Source of the DNA: Hybos culiciformis
Lineage: Eukaryota > Arthropoda > Insecta > Diptera > Hybotidae
Direction: 5' to 3'
Length of the DNA stretch: 64,000 bases
NCBI GenBank assembly: GCA_964007475.1
Contig: OZ023274.1
Location: forward strand, 2,294,001 to 2,358,000
Position numbers and translations under genes: made by a program
Shown here: piece after piece, positions 51,201-64,000 of the stretch
Layout of the letters: each line of letters begins with the position of its first letter
Numbering within the stretch: the first letter of the stretch is position 1
The notes under the pieces: generated by a model
Databases searched by the model: none
The model's input: only the letters and a program-made list of their open reading frames with translations
Told to the model about the DNA's origin: nothing

Positions 51201-54200
51201 ATTAGTTGGGTTATTCCCTTATTTGTGGCGGACTAACACACATAGTACGCTGTTTCATTTTTGAGGGAAAACGGGTTCAAAATAAAGCTCAATAATCTGT
51301 CAAAAAATTTTTTTTTTCAATTATTATTAATTATAATGAATTATAAATTATCTTAGAAACCAAAGAAATAACTTCTTCTTAATTTATAGGTTTGCTGAGA
51401 TTGTTTGTGAAAATTTGCAAAAAAACTTTAAAGAAAATAAAATTATTTTTTATTTTGAATATCAGAGAAGCTTTTGTATGGGTATAAGATTTCATTGGAA
51501 ATTTTCCTGTTTTTTTTTTATAACAATTTATAAGAATTTTTTTTAATTTTTTAAATAAATCTGAATCAATTTTAAGTAAACACTTCGTACAACATTTTTC
51601 TTTCAAATTTTTTTTTTCAAAAGAAACAAAAATATTACAACAATTTAATTTTTTTTACATGAGATTTTTCATTATTTTTCTTTTACTTTGTATTTTTTAA
51701 CACAATTTCATTAAAATTTATTTCGCAAATAAATTATTTCCTTTTATCTTCTTGGAGCAATAAAAAAAAAATTAGAGGAAATAATTTTAACTGACAAAAA
51801 AAATGGAATTTGAAAATGAAGAAAATTTTGAAAATATTATTTTCATCGGCGGTAATTTTGGGGCTAAATTATATTAATTTGTAAATATTTTTCATCTTAC
51901 TTTTGGATATATATTTTAACTTCCGTGTTTAGATTGAAATGAAAACCGCATAAAATACAATTGGTTCAAAAATAATATTAATAAACTAAAAATTGAATTC
52001 GTTTCTATTTTTTTTAATTAAAATTAAATATAAAGTCCAAAAAATATGAAGCTTGATATAAATGCATATACGGCCAAAAATGTATTTACTGTCAAATATA
52101 TTTATATAGTCAAAACGAATTACTGTAGTTTGAACTTTGCTGTTCTCCCTAACATTGTTGACGACCCAAACGACATTCTGGCTCAAAAGAAAATTTGGAA
52201 TAAATGATCGTACTACTTATAATACTATATGCATTGCTAGAAAGAATGAAAATTGTCTCAATTATCGTCGCATCGTCGTTTATTAATAACTTTAACAAAA
52301 AAAAAAAGATATTAAAAAATTCACAAAAAAAAAAAAAAATATTCGCGAACATAAAATTATGTCACTAGGAAATTTAAAGCAAAAAATTAAAATATATGTT
52401 ATTATAAGTATATGCAGTTTTTTTTTTGTTTAAAAGAAGCCAAAAATAGACTTCTTAAATTGCGTTCGGAAAATATACTAAACAAAAAAAAAAGAAGAAT
52501 AAAAAACAGATTGTGAAAATTTATTCAATTTAATGAATTTCTTTTATATCGAATCTATGTATAAAACAAAAGGTTCAATAAGCAATAAGAAATATTGCGA
52601 ACTTCAATATTTCAAATAATTTATATCTGGTTCAGAGAAACGAGCCATTGAAATTTTTGATATAACGTAATGTTTGAAACTTTAAAAATTAGATAGTTAC
52701 ATATTTTGTGACTTTCGAAGCGAAGCGTACTTCAAAATCTACAACTAAATAGAACTTTTCGATCTTGATAAATTCTTATGAAAATCTCGCTTGTTTGCTT
52801 CATTATACATAAAACATAAAACTTACTGTATTAACGACAGTAACTGACGACAGTAAATATTGTTAAATATTTTTGTACCATGCAAACAGGAAGTAAAATG
52901 TGTTCAAATTAGGATTAAATATTATTTCGAAATAATTACGGTTCCCGGAGTAAGTGTAGTCCTCAGCTGATCAAAGTTGTTAATTATTATACCGAGTTTT
53001 TATATTTTAAAAGTTTTTAAAAAATTTTAATTTCATGGATTGGTACTTAACAATAATTATATATATACGGCTCAACTTTAAAAAAAACTATAAATATGCT
53101 CGAAAATATATTAAATCGAATTTTGACGAATCTGTTAATGGGTCTGATTTTTTTTTAGCTTTTATTTTCTACAAAAATTAAAAAATGAATTTATAACATT
53201 TTTGTATTAAAAATATTCAGGTATGCATATAATGGAGAAAAATTATATTTTAGAGTTGATTTTAGTGAGTGAGTGAAAAAAAAAAAGAAGAGAAATACAA
53301 ACAAAGGTATAATACATCTAGTAAAAAAATTCAATAAAAATCCAGGTTGATGATCAGTGATCACGACGATCAGTGCTAATAAGAAAGTGAAACGATTCGG
53401 TTGTTTTCTTGTTTACGATTTCGTTTTCGGTGATATTGTTTATTAATTTTTTTTTTCATAATTTTCATGTTTTAGTAATTCTTTTGTTTATAATTTTTTT
53501 TTTTTTTTGCATAAAATAAAAATCTTGTTAATTGATGTAATTAAAATTGAAAGCAATTTATAAAAAATATATACATATTACAAAAAAAAAAAAAAATTCG
53601 AGGCTTTCAGGTTTTCGGTCAAAGTTATTTTTATTTTTATTTTTTTTCTTAGAAAAAAACTCATATCGAACATCATAGCTTAAAAATCTAAATTCTCTGA
53701 GCTATTTATAATTTTCTCATCATTATTATTATTTAGCCGAACCTAAATTATAAGCTTTTCATTTTTATAAAAGAAAACAAAAAAAAAAAATTATTAAAAA
53801 ATTTGCACCAAAAAATACCTACTAGAGTCACTTACACATAGAAGGTGTAAGTAAACATAGGTGCTATAATTTTCTATTTTGTTTACAATCGTTGTAAATT
53901 TGGCAATTATTTAAGGAAAAAAAAAATAATCAAAATTAAATAACGTTTTGAAACATTGGTTTCTTTTATTATTATCTTCGCAAGCTTAGCTGTCATGTGT
54001 TTCAGTTTTAACTTTTATAATATTTTCAAGCGAAGAAATAATGTCTAAAAAGAGATAAAAATGAATTTTTCATTGACATTATTTTTATTTATTAATTTTT
54101 TTATTTGCAGCACGACGATTTTAATTATTAAACGAAAGGATTTGTGGTGTAATTTATTTTTATTTTTTTGTCCTCTGATTGATCAGTTTTCACTAAACGT

Positions 54201-55139
54201 CAGATAAATAATTTATTTTTATAATTTGTTTGGTAAATTTATCTTTATTTATATTAAATATATTTTGCAAAAGATTTATTTTTACAAAATAATTTCATTT
54301 CAATCGAAACGTCAATTAATTAATACCAAAATGTCAAAAAAAAACAAAACCATTTAAAGTTAGTTCGATAAACTATATATATAAATATACTTATATGTAT
54401 ATGACAATAATATCATAATTTTTTAACTAGATATGAGAAACATTAAAATATTGGAATAAGATTTTTGCAATTCAAATTAAGAATAAAAAAAAAAAAAAAA
54501 TAAACAAATAAAAAAAAAGAATAATTCGTTAAAAAATAATAATAATTTATTTTTTATTGCTGCATTAAAAAAAAAAAAAATTATGGAAAATAGATAAAAT
54601 TAAATCTTAAATTCAAAAAAAAAAGAAAATAATAATAATTAATTAAAAATAAAAAAAAAAATAAAAATAAAAAGTCCAGTGCGCTTGTTTAATTTGTTTA
54701 TTTATTTTTTTTTCAATTTGTTTATAAAATTTATTATTGCTATATTTTGTTGGTTTATTATTTAATTATTTATTTAACCTGGTATAACGAAAAAATATAA
54801 AATTTGTGAATGTGAGTGTTCTGTTCTTTTTATCTTTTTTTTTTTCTTAAATAAAAGGTAAGTTTTTGTAAAAAAAAATAAATAAAAACATTATTATTAC
54901 AATTCACACTGTCTGTACTCAAAATTTTTGGGCTTTCTGATGGAAAGAGACAAAACTACATTTTTTATTTTTATTAAAAGTATAAAATTTTTATTAAAAA
55001 ATTCTGTTTTTTTTCTTTAAAATTCTGTTAAAACAAGTTTTATTTATTTTTTATATCAACAGTTTAAATATTAATAATTTCAATAATTATTATTATTGAT
55101 TTGTTATGTGCACCAAATTTGTGATTTTCTTGACCATTT

Positions 55140-55215
55140 GGATTTGTGCACTTGAACCTCAAAACTGACCTTTGCTTAGAACTAACCTAAAAGCAAACCT
55201 TTAAAGTTGCAAACC
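55140..55215 (+). repeat. Dispersed repeat family A, fragment 4
   Basis: Reads ACTTGAACCTCAAAACTGAC then CTTTGCTTAGAACTAACC, similar to 49870-49915 and to the minus strand of 34320-34350. Confidence 0.4.
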
Positions 55216-56418
55216 ATAGAATAATGGAGTCCTTCAGAAGTTCTAGAGACGGGTACAAATTTATTAGAAATAGATTAAACAAAATTGTTCGTAATATTAT
55301 CTTGACCGTTAACATTAATACCTACAAAATTATAAATTTCTTTCCAGGTGTCCCCTATTTTTGATATTATATCATTCTGATAAGAAGTTTAACGTCATTT
55401 CTGCTTATAAGTACTTGCACAATTTTACTAAGTTTCTCTGAAAAACTGTTTTCGCCAATAATTGGCTTCCATGGAAAGTTATTATTTAATTATAACACAT
55501 AAAATAAATTTCTCAAATATCTAACTAATTGCGTTTACAACAAAACTATACAGTCTCTATAATAATACAAAAAACTGGTTATACACATGCGTAAAATCTT
55601 TAAAAGTATTAAAAAGAAAAACTATATATTTAAATATGTGAAAACAATTTTCCCCTTTTCTTATATGCACATATATAATACATAATATAATATGCCGGTT
55701 TCTCTGACTCTAAATTTATGTATTATAATTTTGATGTTTTTCTTGCATTTACACCTGATCCGGTTTTATGTTAGTTTTGATAGTAAAAAAAAATTAAAAA
55801 TAAACTAAATAAAAAATTATTGAAAACATATGCGTCGAAGGGGGAAAATTGTTTTTTATGTTTGATTGAAAATTTATACATTTATAATTTTTTTTTATTA
55901 AATCGGCTTTCATTTGGAACATACTGTACTTAACTTTCAATAAATTTTTTGTTTTGCTCTAATTTCATTCATTTTTGTTTATAAAAAATTACAAAAAAAA
56001 AAAAATAAAATAAAATAAAAATTTCCATATTGAATATTATTATATACTTTCTAATTGAGATTATTTAAATTTTTACAACCTTGCATGCATTAATTTCCTG
56101 GCTACGTGTCAAGGAATATAATTTTGTTTTTTTTTTTTACTTGGATATAGTTTTTTGATATAGTTTCGACATCATAACATGTTTGGACACTTTCAGCTCA
56201 TTTTCTGTCAAAAAAATGAAAAAACGAGCATATGTTTTCATTAAATGTCCTTCAGTCCGTCCACAACTTTTAGAGTGCAAAACTCTCAACCTGACAATGG
56301 TATGGTAATACATTAAAAATTATATTATGTCGCACTGTCAAATCAAAATTCAATTCTTGAGCCAATCGTCACATAAGAAGTTTCATATGAGTAGTTTTAA
56401 AGTTCATTCTAAGCCGCC

Positions 56419-56427
56419 TATAAAAGG
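56419..56427 (+). promoter_or_regulatory. Consensus TATA box with GC-rich 5' flank, gene unknown
   Basis: TATAAAAGG preceded by GCCGCC is a textbook core-promoter TATA element and stands out in AT-rich DNA because of its GC flank. No coding exon or known RNA is seen downstream, so its use is uncertain. Confidence 0.25.
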
Positions 56428-57309
56428 TCAACCATAAAATGTTTATATATAGTGAAGATCTTTTTTTCATTCTGCATCCAAACTGCGCATAACAAAACAA
56501 TATTGGCAGCCTTGAATCTTGAATTGAATTTTACCATAATTATAGAAAACAAAAATTCATACGTCAATTTCATTTTACAAAGTTAATGGTAAAACAAAAT
56601 TTAATTTTTATCATAAAAATATACATAGTACATGAAAATTGGATTAAAAATCATAAAAAAAACTAATAGATAAAATTTTTAATTTTTTTTTGTGTACAGA
56701 AATGTACGACCTATGATGATGAACATTTTACATATTTCATTTGTCTAAAATATACATAATTCTGTCTACTACGTACTGAAATGCCAATAAATTTATTTAA
56801 TTTTGTACATACAATGAATAATAAATATATATAGACGATAATAATAAAGAGAATCACTCTCCATTACAGACAGTGTTAACAACAAAATGGGTAATTGTTA
56901 GAATCCCAAAAAAAAAAGAAAAACAAATTGGTCATGGTTGAGATATTAAATTAATTATTATCAGACGCGAAATGCATAAAATAAGAATTTTAATGTTGTT
57001 GGTTGCAAGTTCAGTTATAAATCAAAAACTCTTTTATGTTAAAATTATGATTATTTAGCTAAGTCAAAATATCAACAAAAAAATATAGAACAGTGTTAAG
57101 TTTTAAGATATACGTTGGTTATAATCCGGTTCTGATTAACATATTAAATTCCTTCAATTCCAGTTAATAGCAATACCATTTAGTCTGTATATAACAGTTT
57201 TTATCGAAATCCCGATCCTAGTTCGAATCCTAGTTCGAATCATTTTTTTTAAGTATATCTCTAATCTACATGAATCTACCTACATACTAATTTCAACTAA
57301 AATCCATTT

Positions 57310-57450
57310 AAACTTTGATAAAATTTAAAATTTTTAAAAATTTTATGTGAAAATTATTGTGAGCCTCTACCTCAGAAACTAAACTTTAAGTCGAGGTAAA
57401 AGTGAACGAGATTTCGGATGTCAATTGGCTGGTACAAGCATTTTAAAAGA
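57310..57450 (+). repeat. Dispersed repeat family B, copy 2
   Basis: Contains AAGTCGAGGTAAAAGTGAAC then GAGATTTCGGATGTCAATTGG, aligned with 51145-51180, and the preceding AATTTTATGTGAAAATTATT. Class unknown. Confidence 0.45.
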
Positions 57451-60400
57451 TTTGAAACCTGCATGAACGCAGATCTATCTTCAATCTTTAAAGTCAAACA
57501 GGTTTCTTAGCTCTCCATATATAAAGCAACATTTTGTAGAGGTACAGATAAAACCTTCTTTCAGAATCTCTCTAAATTATAACTTTCGATTAAATGGTTT
57601 TTTTAATACAACCCATATTTTCCGGTTTGTTGGTAATAAGACTTTCGACAATTAAAATTGTAAATTTTCTGCTTTTTTTTTTTAATAAATTTGATATCAT
57701 GATGTGGTTTTCTCTTATTTCTGGATATTTTAACTATTATATATATACTACTATACTGTACCTACATTATAGAATTATTTGTAAATTTTTTTTCAAGTTT
57801 TGCATTTGATCGGTAACTAATAACAATGTTAGAAAATAGGTAGCGCAACGGTAAAAGTTTTTACTACATTAATTTTTATCTATTTTTTTTGAACTTTTTC
57901 AATTTGAAAAATTAGATTTTTGTCTATAATAACAGACACTTCATTTCTTAATTAGAAACGTATACATATTTTGTTAAAAATTATTCAATTAATACTAATT
58001 CCAAGATTTTGCTCTGCGAATAATTGATTAAGTTATTAGGTAAGCATAATATGTAAGTTGAAGTAATGCACTTGTGCGTGGAGTTAGAAGACCGATACTC
58101 CAGTAGCATAGGTTTTCGTAGGTTTCTTTTTCTCATCATATTTACTTAGTATAGTATGTAAAAAGTTTAGTTGGTCTTGCTACAGAATAAATTTCCGTGT
58201 AATTGAACATATAAGATTGAATCAAATATTTCGGCAAAATGAAAAATGGAAAATTTATTTTCAAACTATGATTCGTTATTATTTATTGTTCATTAATTAT
58301 TTTTTGATAATTTTTCCTAATAAAAGATACATTTTAGCCTTTCTCACTTCCTATAAGATATTTCATTACTCATAATTTTGCCATGTATTTTGTTCCTGTT
58401 CATTCGACATTTATTTGCTATCTTCCTTGTGATTAAAAATTATCGCATTTCCTATTTCTGAGCGACAAAAATTGCTGATTCAGTTAAAAATACTAGAACT
58501 GTATATAGTTAACAAATGTATGTTTTTACCCTTTGATGTCTAATTGAAAATTTACGAATCGGTCTGTATTGAAAGCCTTTATATCCTTTCTGTAATTTAT
58601 ATTTTTTTCACATTGCTTGTAAACATTGACGCCGCTTTAGTGAATATTAAGCAAAATATTAATATTTTTTTAAAGGACCAAAAATATAATATACATAAGC
58701 TTCAAGCTTATTTAATTTTTGTATTTTAAATTATGTGCATATTTTTAATTAAAATAAAACTCTTTACATTGATATTTGGTAAAACAAATAAAAATGTTAA
58801 AAATTTTTAAAAGCTGTCATTAAATAAAAAAAATTATTATATTTATAAATAATTACAGGTAATTAATAACAGTTTAGTAAAAAGTGTTAATTTGGTAAAA
58901 AAAAAATGTTTTCAAATAATTTTTTAATTTTTTTTTTATTTAATTATTTTCAAAAATCACCTAATTATTGTTTTCGGCACGAATGGAATATAGACATAGT
59001 ATTATATGGAAATATTGATGAGAAATAAATTCATGGAAAATTAAAATTGAAAGCAGATTAAGACTTGTTTAAATTAAATTCAAAATGGAAGTATCGAATA
59101 AAACTTTTTATAATTCGACACTTTATACTATAATGGTCAAAAATTCCAAAATAACAATTCTAAAACAATAATTTTTTTTTCAAATAAACTTAAGTAACCC
59201 AATGTTCTATTATTAGGACACAATAACATTCTAGATTATATAATACCTATTTTGTATATAAACTTAAAAGCTATAATATCGATTCAACTATCTTAATGAA
59301 AAACTTTTACCAATAATTTAACTCTTTTCAGTAGCAGCAGTAATTGATATCCATGTTAAAAATTAAATTTTCAAGAAAATTTTCCCAGCAAAAAATTATT
59401 TGTCGAACTAAGAATGAAATTACATTTTTTTTTTTTTTTTTTATACGAAAAAAGTTTCTAATTTGTTCCAATTGTAAAACAATTATAGAAAGATAAATAT
59501 TTATTTTTCTAATGAAAAAATAAATAAAGCCTTTTTCATGGTATCACTTAATGTGCTGCAAAATAAGATAGAGAAAAAATTTTTTTTTTACAACAAAATG
59601 TAAACTGATTTAATTAGTTTATTTATCTTGGAGAAATTGTAGAAAAAAAAATTGATCAGATACAGGGAGCTATTTTTGCTGCTATGTCTCTAAACATTAT
59701 ATATAGATATATTCTAGAAAATCTTTACATAAATGAAATTAAGTCTCTTCTTGATAATATATGTTTTGGAACACCAGTTGAATTCAACTAACTCAAACAA
59801 GGGATAACAATTATTGAATTTTCTTCTAGTATATATTTTAATAAGATAGAATTTAAGATTCTGTAGAATTTTTTCGAACAATTTTAAAAATATTACAATT
59901 ATTATGTTATCAATGCAAAGATTTCGAGTGGAAAAAATTATTTAAGATTAAACCAGGAGCATTAATAATTTTGATAATCACATAATTGCATGCTGCTTAT
60001 TCTCAAATTCTTAGAAAATTTTTGAAATAAATGAAAAAGAAGGATAACTTACCTGTGTGTAATATTTATGTAATTTAATTTTGTATATAAATAGCAGGAT
60101 GTTTAAACGTGTAGAAAATTTATTTAAAAAAAAAATATACATTTTTATAATAAATGTACCTATAGCGATATTTTTCTCCTGCTGTATAGAAATGAAATTA
60201 TATTTCAAATTGAAAAATAAAAGTAAAAAAAAAAAAATTAATATAATGAACATTTTTTTTAAGAAGACAGTTTTTACTAACTAGATTTATTTCTTCATAA
60301 AATTATTTCATTTCATCAAGGTGAAATTCATAAGCAGGGGATTAGCTTAGTACTATTAGCCACTGGATTCTGAACTATTTTTTCACTACAATTCTATAAT

Positions 60401-60706
60401 TGGAAAACAGGATACATTTATATTCTTTAAAGACACACACACAAATTTCGAAAATTTCATAAAAATACAATTTTGCTTAGCAAATTAATATAACGAGATA
60501 ATAATGCTTATGTCGTTTAAATAAAATGACTTTAACATTTTAATACGGTTACATTCACTGACCATATAAATTTATAATACTAACAATATCCAAATAAACA
60601 AAAAAAAATAAAAATTCATTTTTAATAATATTTCAGCCATACATAAAAACATAATAATGTAGTTTTGGACTGCAATCAAGTGTAAAACAATAAGGATTAA
60701 GTATAA

Positions 60707-60922
60707 CCATAGATTAAGAATACAGAAAGATTGGAAGCATACAACATTTTTTCAGTCTTTTTTGGTATTTTATTGTGAAGGTGTTAGTAAAACTAAATAA
60801 AATTCTTTTCATTCATTGATAATTATCACGTATTTTATTTTGTTTTACTAACACATTCACATAAAAATACCAAAAATAATGTTGTATGAAACTTCCCATC
60901 TTTCTGTATTCTTAATCTATGG
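60707..60922. mobile_element. Palindromic MITE family P, copy 2 (216 bp, TSD TATAA)
   Basis: Both arms start CCATAGATTAAGAATACAG (the right arm read in complement), and pairing runs through much of the element, about 95 bases per arm with small differences, including GTGTTAGTAAAAC in each arm. TATAA is duplicated at 60702-60706 and 60923-60927. The centre again contains TGATAATTATCA. No ORF. Closely related to 43943-44140. Confidence 0.93.
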
Positions 60923-60927
60923 TATAA

Positions 60928-63900
60928 CTTAAATATTTGTGGTTCATTCTATAAAAATAAAAATAATCTTTAGTAAATTTTGTTATCACAGTGTTCAATA
61001 AAGGTCACATCCTTATATTCTTCATTTTTGTATATTTCTCTAAATTTTTATTAATATGTTAAAGTCTTCATGGAAAAACATAATATTCATTCGGAGAGAA
61101 TAATTTCATGGTATAACAATAAAATATTTTCGATAGTTGTCTAAAATGCATTATGCAGCCAGCACATATTATATTTTGATTTTATACAATGACCTAATTT
61201 GAATGGATTTTAAGTTCTTTAAGTTCTTTAAGTTTTAAAAAGCTATATGCTTGAATGTTCATTTTTTAATGAAATACATATATAATAATACACTCAAAGG
61301 ATAATATACATTTTAGGAAAATTACCCAGGAAAGATGAAAACAAAAACGGAAAATAAAGATGAAGTTAAAAGTTTTTTCAACCAAATATCATTATGTACT
61401 ATATAGTTCGTCTTTTATGTTTTATGTTTCAATGTTTTTTTTTTTGCTTTATTATGTGAAATATACTGAAGCATAAAATAAAATAAAAACATTAAAAACT
61501 CTTTTTACAAATTACAGATGTTTAATTTGATAATAATTTCTGGAAAATTCATGGCAAAATTATTATTTTTAATAAAAATACAGAAAACCTTATACAAATA
61601 TTAGCCTTGTTTAAAGCTCAGCATGTTCTCTCGTTATTTTGAACAACTAATACGCGGAAAATGTTTTTCTTTTAATATGAAAATTTTGTGAAAAAAAAAA
61701 ATTATTATAAATTATGTACAATTTTATTCACACAATTGAAAAGTGCAAGGATATATTTTTTTTTATTTTTTTAAATGGACTACAACTATAATGTGGTTCA
61801 TTCAATTTGTATATATGTAGATGCAATAAAATACTTAGAAGCAGTAAAAAAAAAAATTTCCATTTAAAATTAATTTAATCCTCTCTAACTACGAGTTCAA
61901 TTGGAATGAAAATTTATGCAAAATCTATACATATCTCTAGAGAGAATTTAAAGAGATAATTCCATTATATTTGTCTGAAGAATGAAAATTTTACAATCAA
62001 TGCAGATATACCGGAAATTCCATATATAAATATCTTAAATTCATTTTTTTCTAAAAATCCAATGTGTGAAAGATTTTTAATTTAAATATTTTACAAATTC
62101 AATTTTTATTATTTTGATTGTAATTAAAATGTTTTAAACTATTTTGGACTTAATGAGATTTATTGCAGGAGGTTTTGTCGTTTTCATTTAATCAAACATT
62201 AAATTAAGCTAGCTCTTATGCTACATTTACACGGTTCAATTTTGACGTTCATCACCGGTGATTCAAACTGAAGTCAGTGACAAATGAACTGTGTTAGCAT
62301 CATCGAAAGAGAATACTCAAGACAAATTCCTTATTAAGGCTACTACTAGATTGGGTAATTTTTTCCTATTTTTGAGTAAGTATTTCAAATATGTGCAGAT
62401 TATATTAATTTCAAGACGAATTAATGCTCTTTTCTCACTTATCACCATATTTAAATGAACTGTTCAACACGCTTTCGATGATATGTACTTGTAAGTGGAT
62501 TAATTTTTGGTTTCACTTCGAATAGATCCAGTGATGAATGTCAAAAGTGAGTAGTTTATTAATATAAAATATTGTAATTTAATATAAATATAAATATATG
62601 TTATTGCGGTATAAAAATAAGACTTAACTTTAATCCATAAATTAAAAAAAAAAAAATTCATGCAGGTATAATTTTTATTCAAATATGTACTTGCGGAAAA
62701 TCAAAAATATATACGAAGGAAAATTGGAAAATATATCATAGCTTCCTTTCATTCAATATAATATTTTTATTTTATATGATATATGATTAAATAAAGGGTT
62801 ATTGCCTCAGTTATTGATGCTTTATTGGGTTTGAAGAGAGAGCAAAAAAAAAAAACAAGTTAACATGTGTTAGATTTTCTTTTATAATCAAAATAAGAAG
62901 TACAAATCCATTGAAAATGAAGTAATCAAATTTCAATTTGTTTTCATTTCTTTCTTTTTTTTTTTGCAATGATATCATATTTGAAATAAATTTTCCATCT
63001 AGTTGATTCCCAATGTGGTTTATTTATTATTATTATTTTTTATTATGATTTAAACCAGGCGTCGACAACCTGAAAGTGATTCCGGAAATTAGAGTAAAAT
63101 AAAGTTAATTATGAAATCAAATTTTGTCTGATATTGGCGCTCAATCAAATGGTTAAAACGCCTGTTTTGAAAACTGGAAGAAAAATAATTCAACATAGTT
63201 GTATACATATAATATTAGCAAGTTGAACATATTTGTAGAATATGATGGGAGGTTTGGAAAAATATAAGTTTTATATAATAAAATTTACAAAAAAAAAAAA
63301 AACAGAAACAGCCTTCAGTTTTAAATATTACAGGGTGGTTAACTTAATACGGATTAATACACCTTCAAAAATTATTTTGTATATTTTAGAAGCATGGCTA
63401 CGAGTTACGACAGCTTCATTCACAACATAAGGTTTCATTCACTTAGTTATAAAGGGCTCGAAATATTTGTATGAAGTAATTTAAATCCATATCACACCTT
63501 TCATGAAAATTTAAGATTTTAATTTAAAGCACAAAATAAACGTCGTCATACCAAATGTGGAATTAAAAAAAAAAAAAATTTGTACAAATCTTAAATATAT
63601 TTTAATACAAAAATAAATTTAATAATATAAAATAAAATAATAAAATGTTTATTATATTGAAATTTTCTTTAATTTTAATCTACAAATTTTATTATTTATA
63701 AATATTATAAGAAAGAATATTTTCCATTTTCCATATAATATCTGAAGATATAGTATACATACAAACTTTGAATAAGAATATATGGGAAAACTTTTTCTTT
63801 TTCTTCTTTTAATGTTTTAATATAAACATATAATGAAATTTTCTACAATTTCATTGAAAACGTGTGACTTCATTAAAGCACGTTTTTAATTCTATACGAT

Positions 63901-64000
63901 ACGGTAAGAAAAAAAAAACACAAATTTTATATTTTTTTATATATATTTCACAATTTATCTAAATAAATAATATAAAATAATATAATAATAATAATAATAA
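60928..64000. other. Gene-free spacer to the window end
   Basis: Contains a TAAGTTCTT triple repeat (61206-61235), a foldback-like segment (62226-62546), a possible hAT end CAGGCGTCGACAACCTG at 63057-63073 without a partner, and an ATA/ATAAT simple repeat at the very end. No gene is recognised. Confidence 0.5.
62226..62546. repeat. Foldback-like segment, possibly a decayed MITE
   Basis: TTTTGACGTTCATCACCGG at 62240-62258 pairs with CCAGTGATGAATGTCAAAA at 62528-62546 (17 of 19), and ATCATCGAAAG at 62299-62309 pairs with CTTTCGATGAT at 62472-62482. The left side starts GCTACATTTACACGGTTCAA; the right end looks truncated and no TSD is seen. Confidence 0.5.

Larger units (their letters stand above)
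48719..60701. other. Long gene-free spacer
   Basis: About 12 kb without a recognisable gene. It contains an (AAT)n microsatellite, copies of repeat families A and B, an A-rich tract (about 54480-54680), a good TATA box without a visible gene (56419-56427) and a transcribed-looking stretch at 53341-53440 with a GTAAGT at 54858. tRNA-like boxes at 57226-57250 and 57838-57850 were examined and rejected. All longer frames are short or low complexity. Confidence 0.5.

Noticed and set aside
57226..57250. Tandem GTTCGAATC, like a tRNA B box
   Set aside because: No A box at the right distance, no cloverleaf, and the unit is simply duplicated.
57838..57855. TAGCGCAACGG, like a tRNA A box
   Set aside because: The D-stem cannot pair and there is no B box downstream.
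63057..63163. CAGGCGTCGACAACCTG, then CGCCTG about 90 bp later, as a small hAT element
   Set aside because: The flanking 8-mers do not match and the right inverted repeat is only six bases. At best it is a solo end.

Overview
The window is AT-rich nuclear DNA with spliceosomal introns, long gene-poor spacers, many A/T homopolymers and remains of cut-and-paste transposons. The gene content points to an insect. A complete odorant-receptor (7tm_6) gene occurs only in insects, and its sequence looks fly-like, so a dipteran is the best guess. The species cannot be read from the sequence.

Three genes can be rebuilt exon by exon. (1) RhoGDI, the Rho-family GDP-dissociation inhibitor, lies on the + strand (coding 4853-6425, five coding exons, 199 aa). 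(2) A Zip3/RNF212-type RING-finger protein of the meiotic crossover family lies on the - strand (coding 10130-8675, four exons, 265 aa). These two genes point toward each other across about 2.2 kb. (3) An odorant receptor lies on the + strand (coding 36997-38412, three exons, 378 aa), alone in a large gene-poor region. They do not form a functional cluster: one acts in cytoskeletal GTPase control, one in meiotic recombination and one in olfaction.

The rest is spacer with transposon debris. Seven elements can be delimited at the base level by terminal inverted repeats, and six of them also by target-site duplications: two PIF/Harbinger-like MITEs with related ends (12049-12448 and 20809-21178, TSDs TTA and TAA); a hAT MITE (14873-15214, 8-bp TSD); a nested GTCGCC-rich foldback element (26400-26711, no clear TSD); two copies of a palindromic MITE family (43943-44140 and 60707-60922, 5-bp TSDs); and a 692-bp hAT deletion derivative that still carries the transposase dimerisation domain (48019-48710, 8-bp TSD). 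There is also a truncated copy of a widespread metazoan ORF that contains an NDPDMFCYICGEY motif (32730-32900, -), plus lower-confidence dispersed repeats, a perfect 19-bp hairpin, a degenerate hammerhead-like motif and several microsatellites.

No tRNA, rRNA, CRISPR or bacterial-type feature was found. The most testable novelties are a possible frame-preserving 6-nt microexon in RhoGDI, the internally deleted hAT element, the paired MITE families, and an unrecognised 46-codon ORF at 2555-2695.
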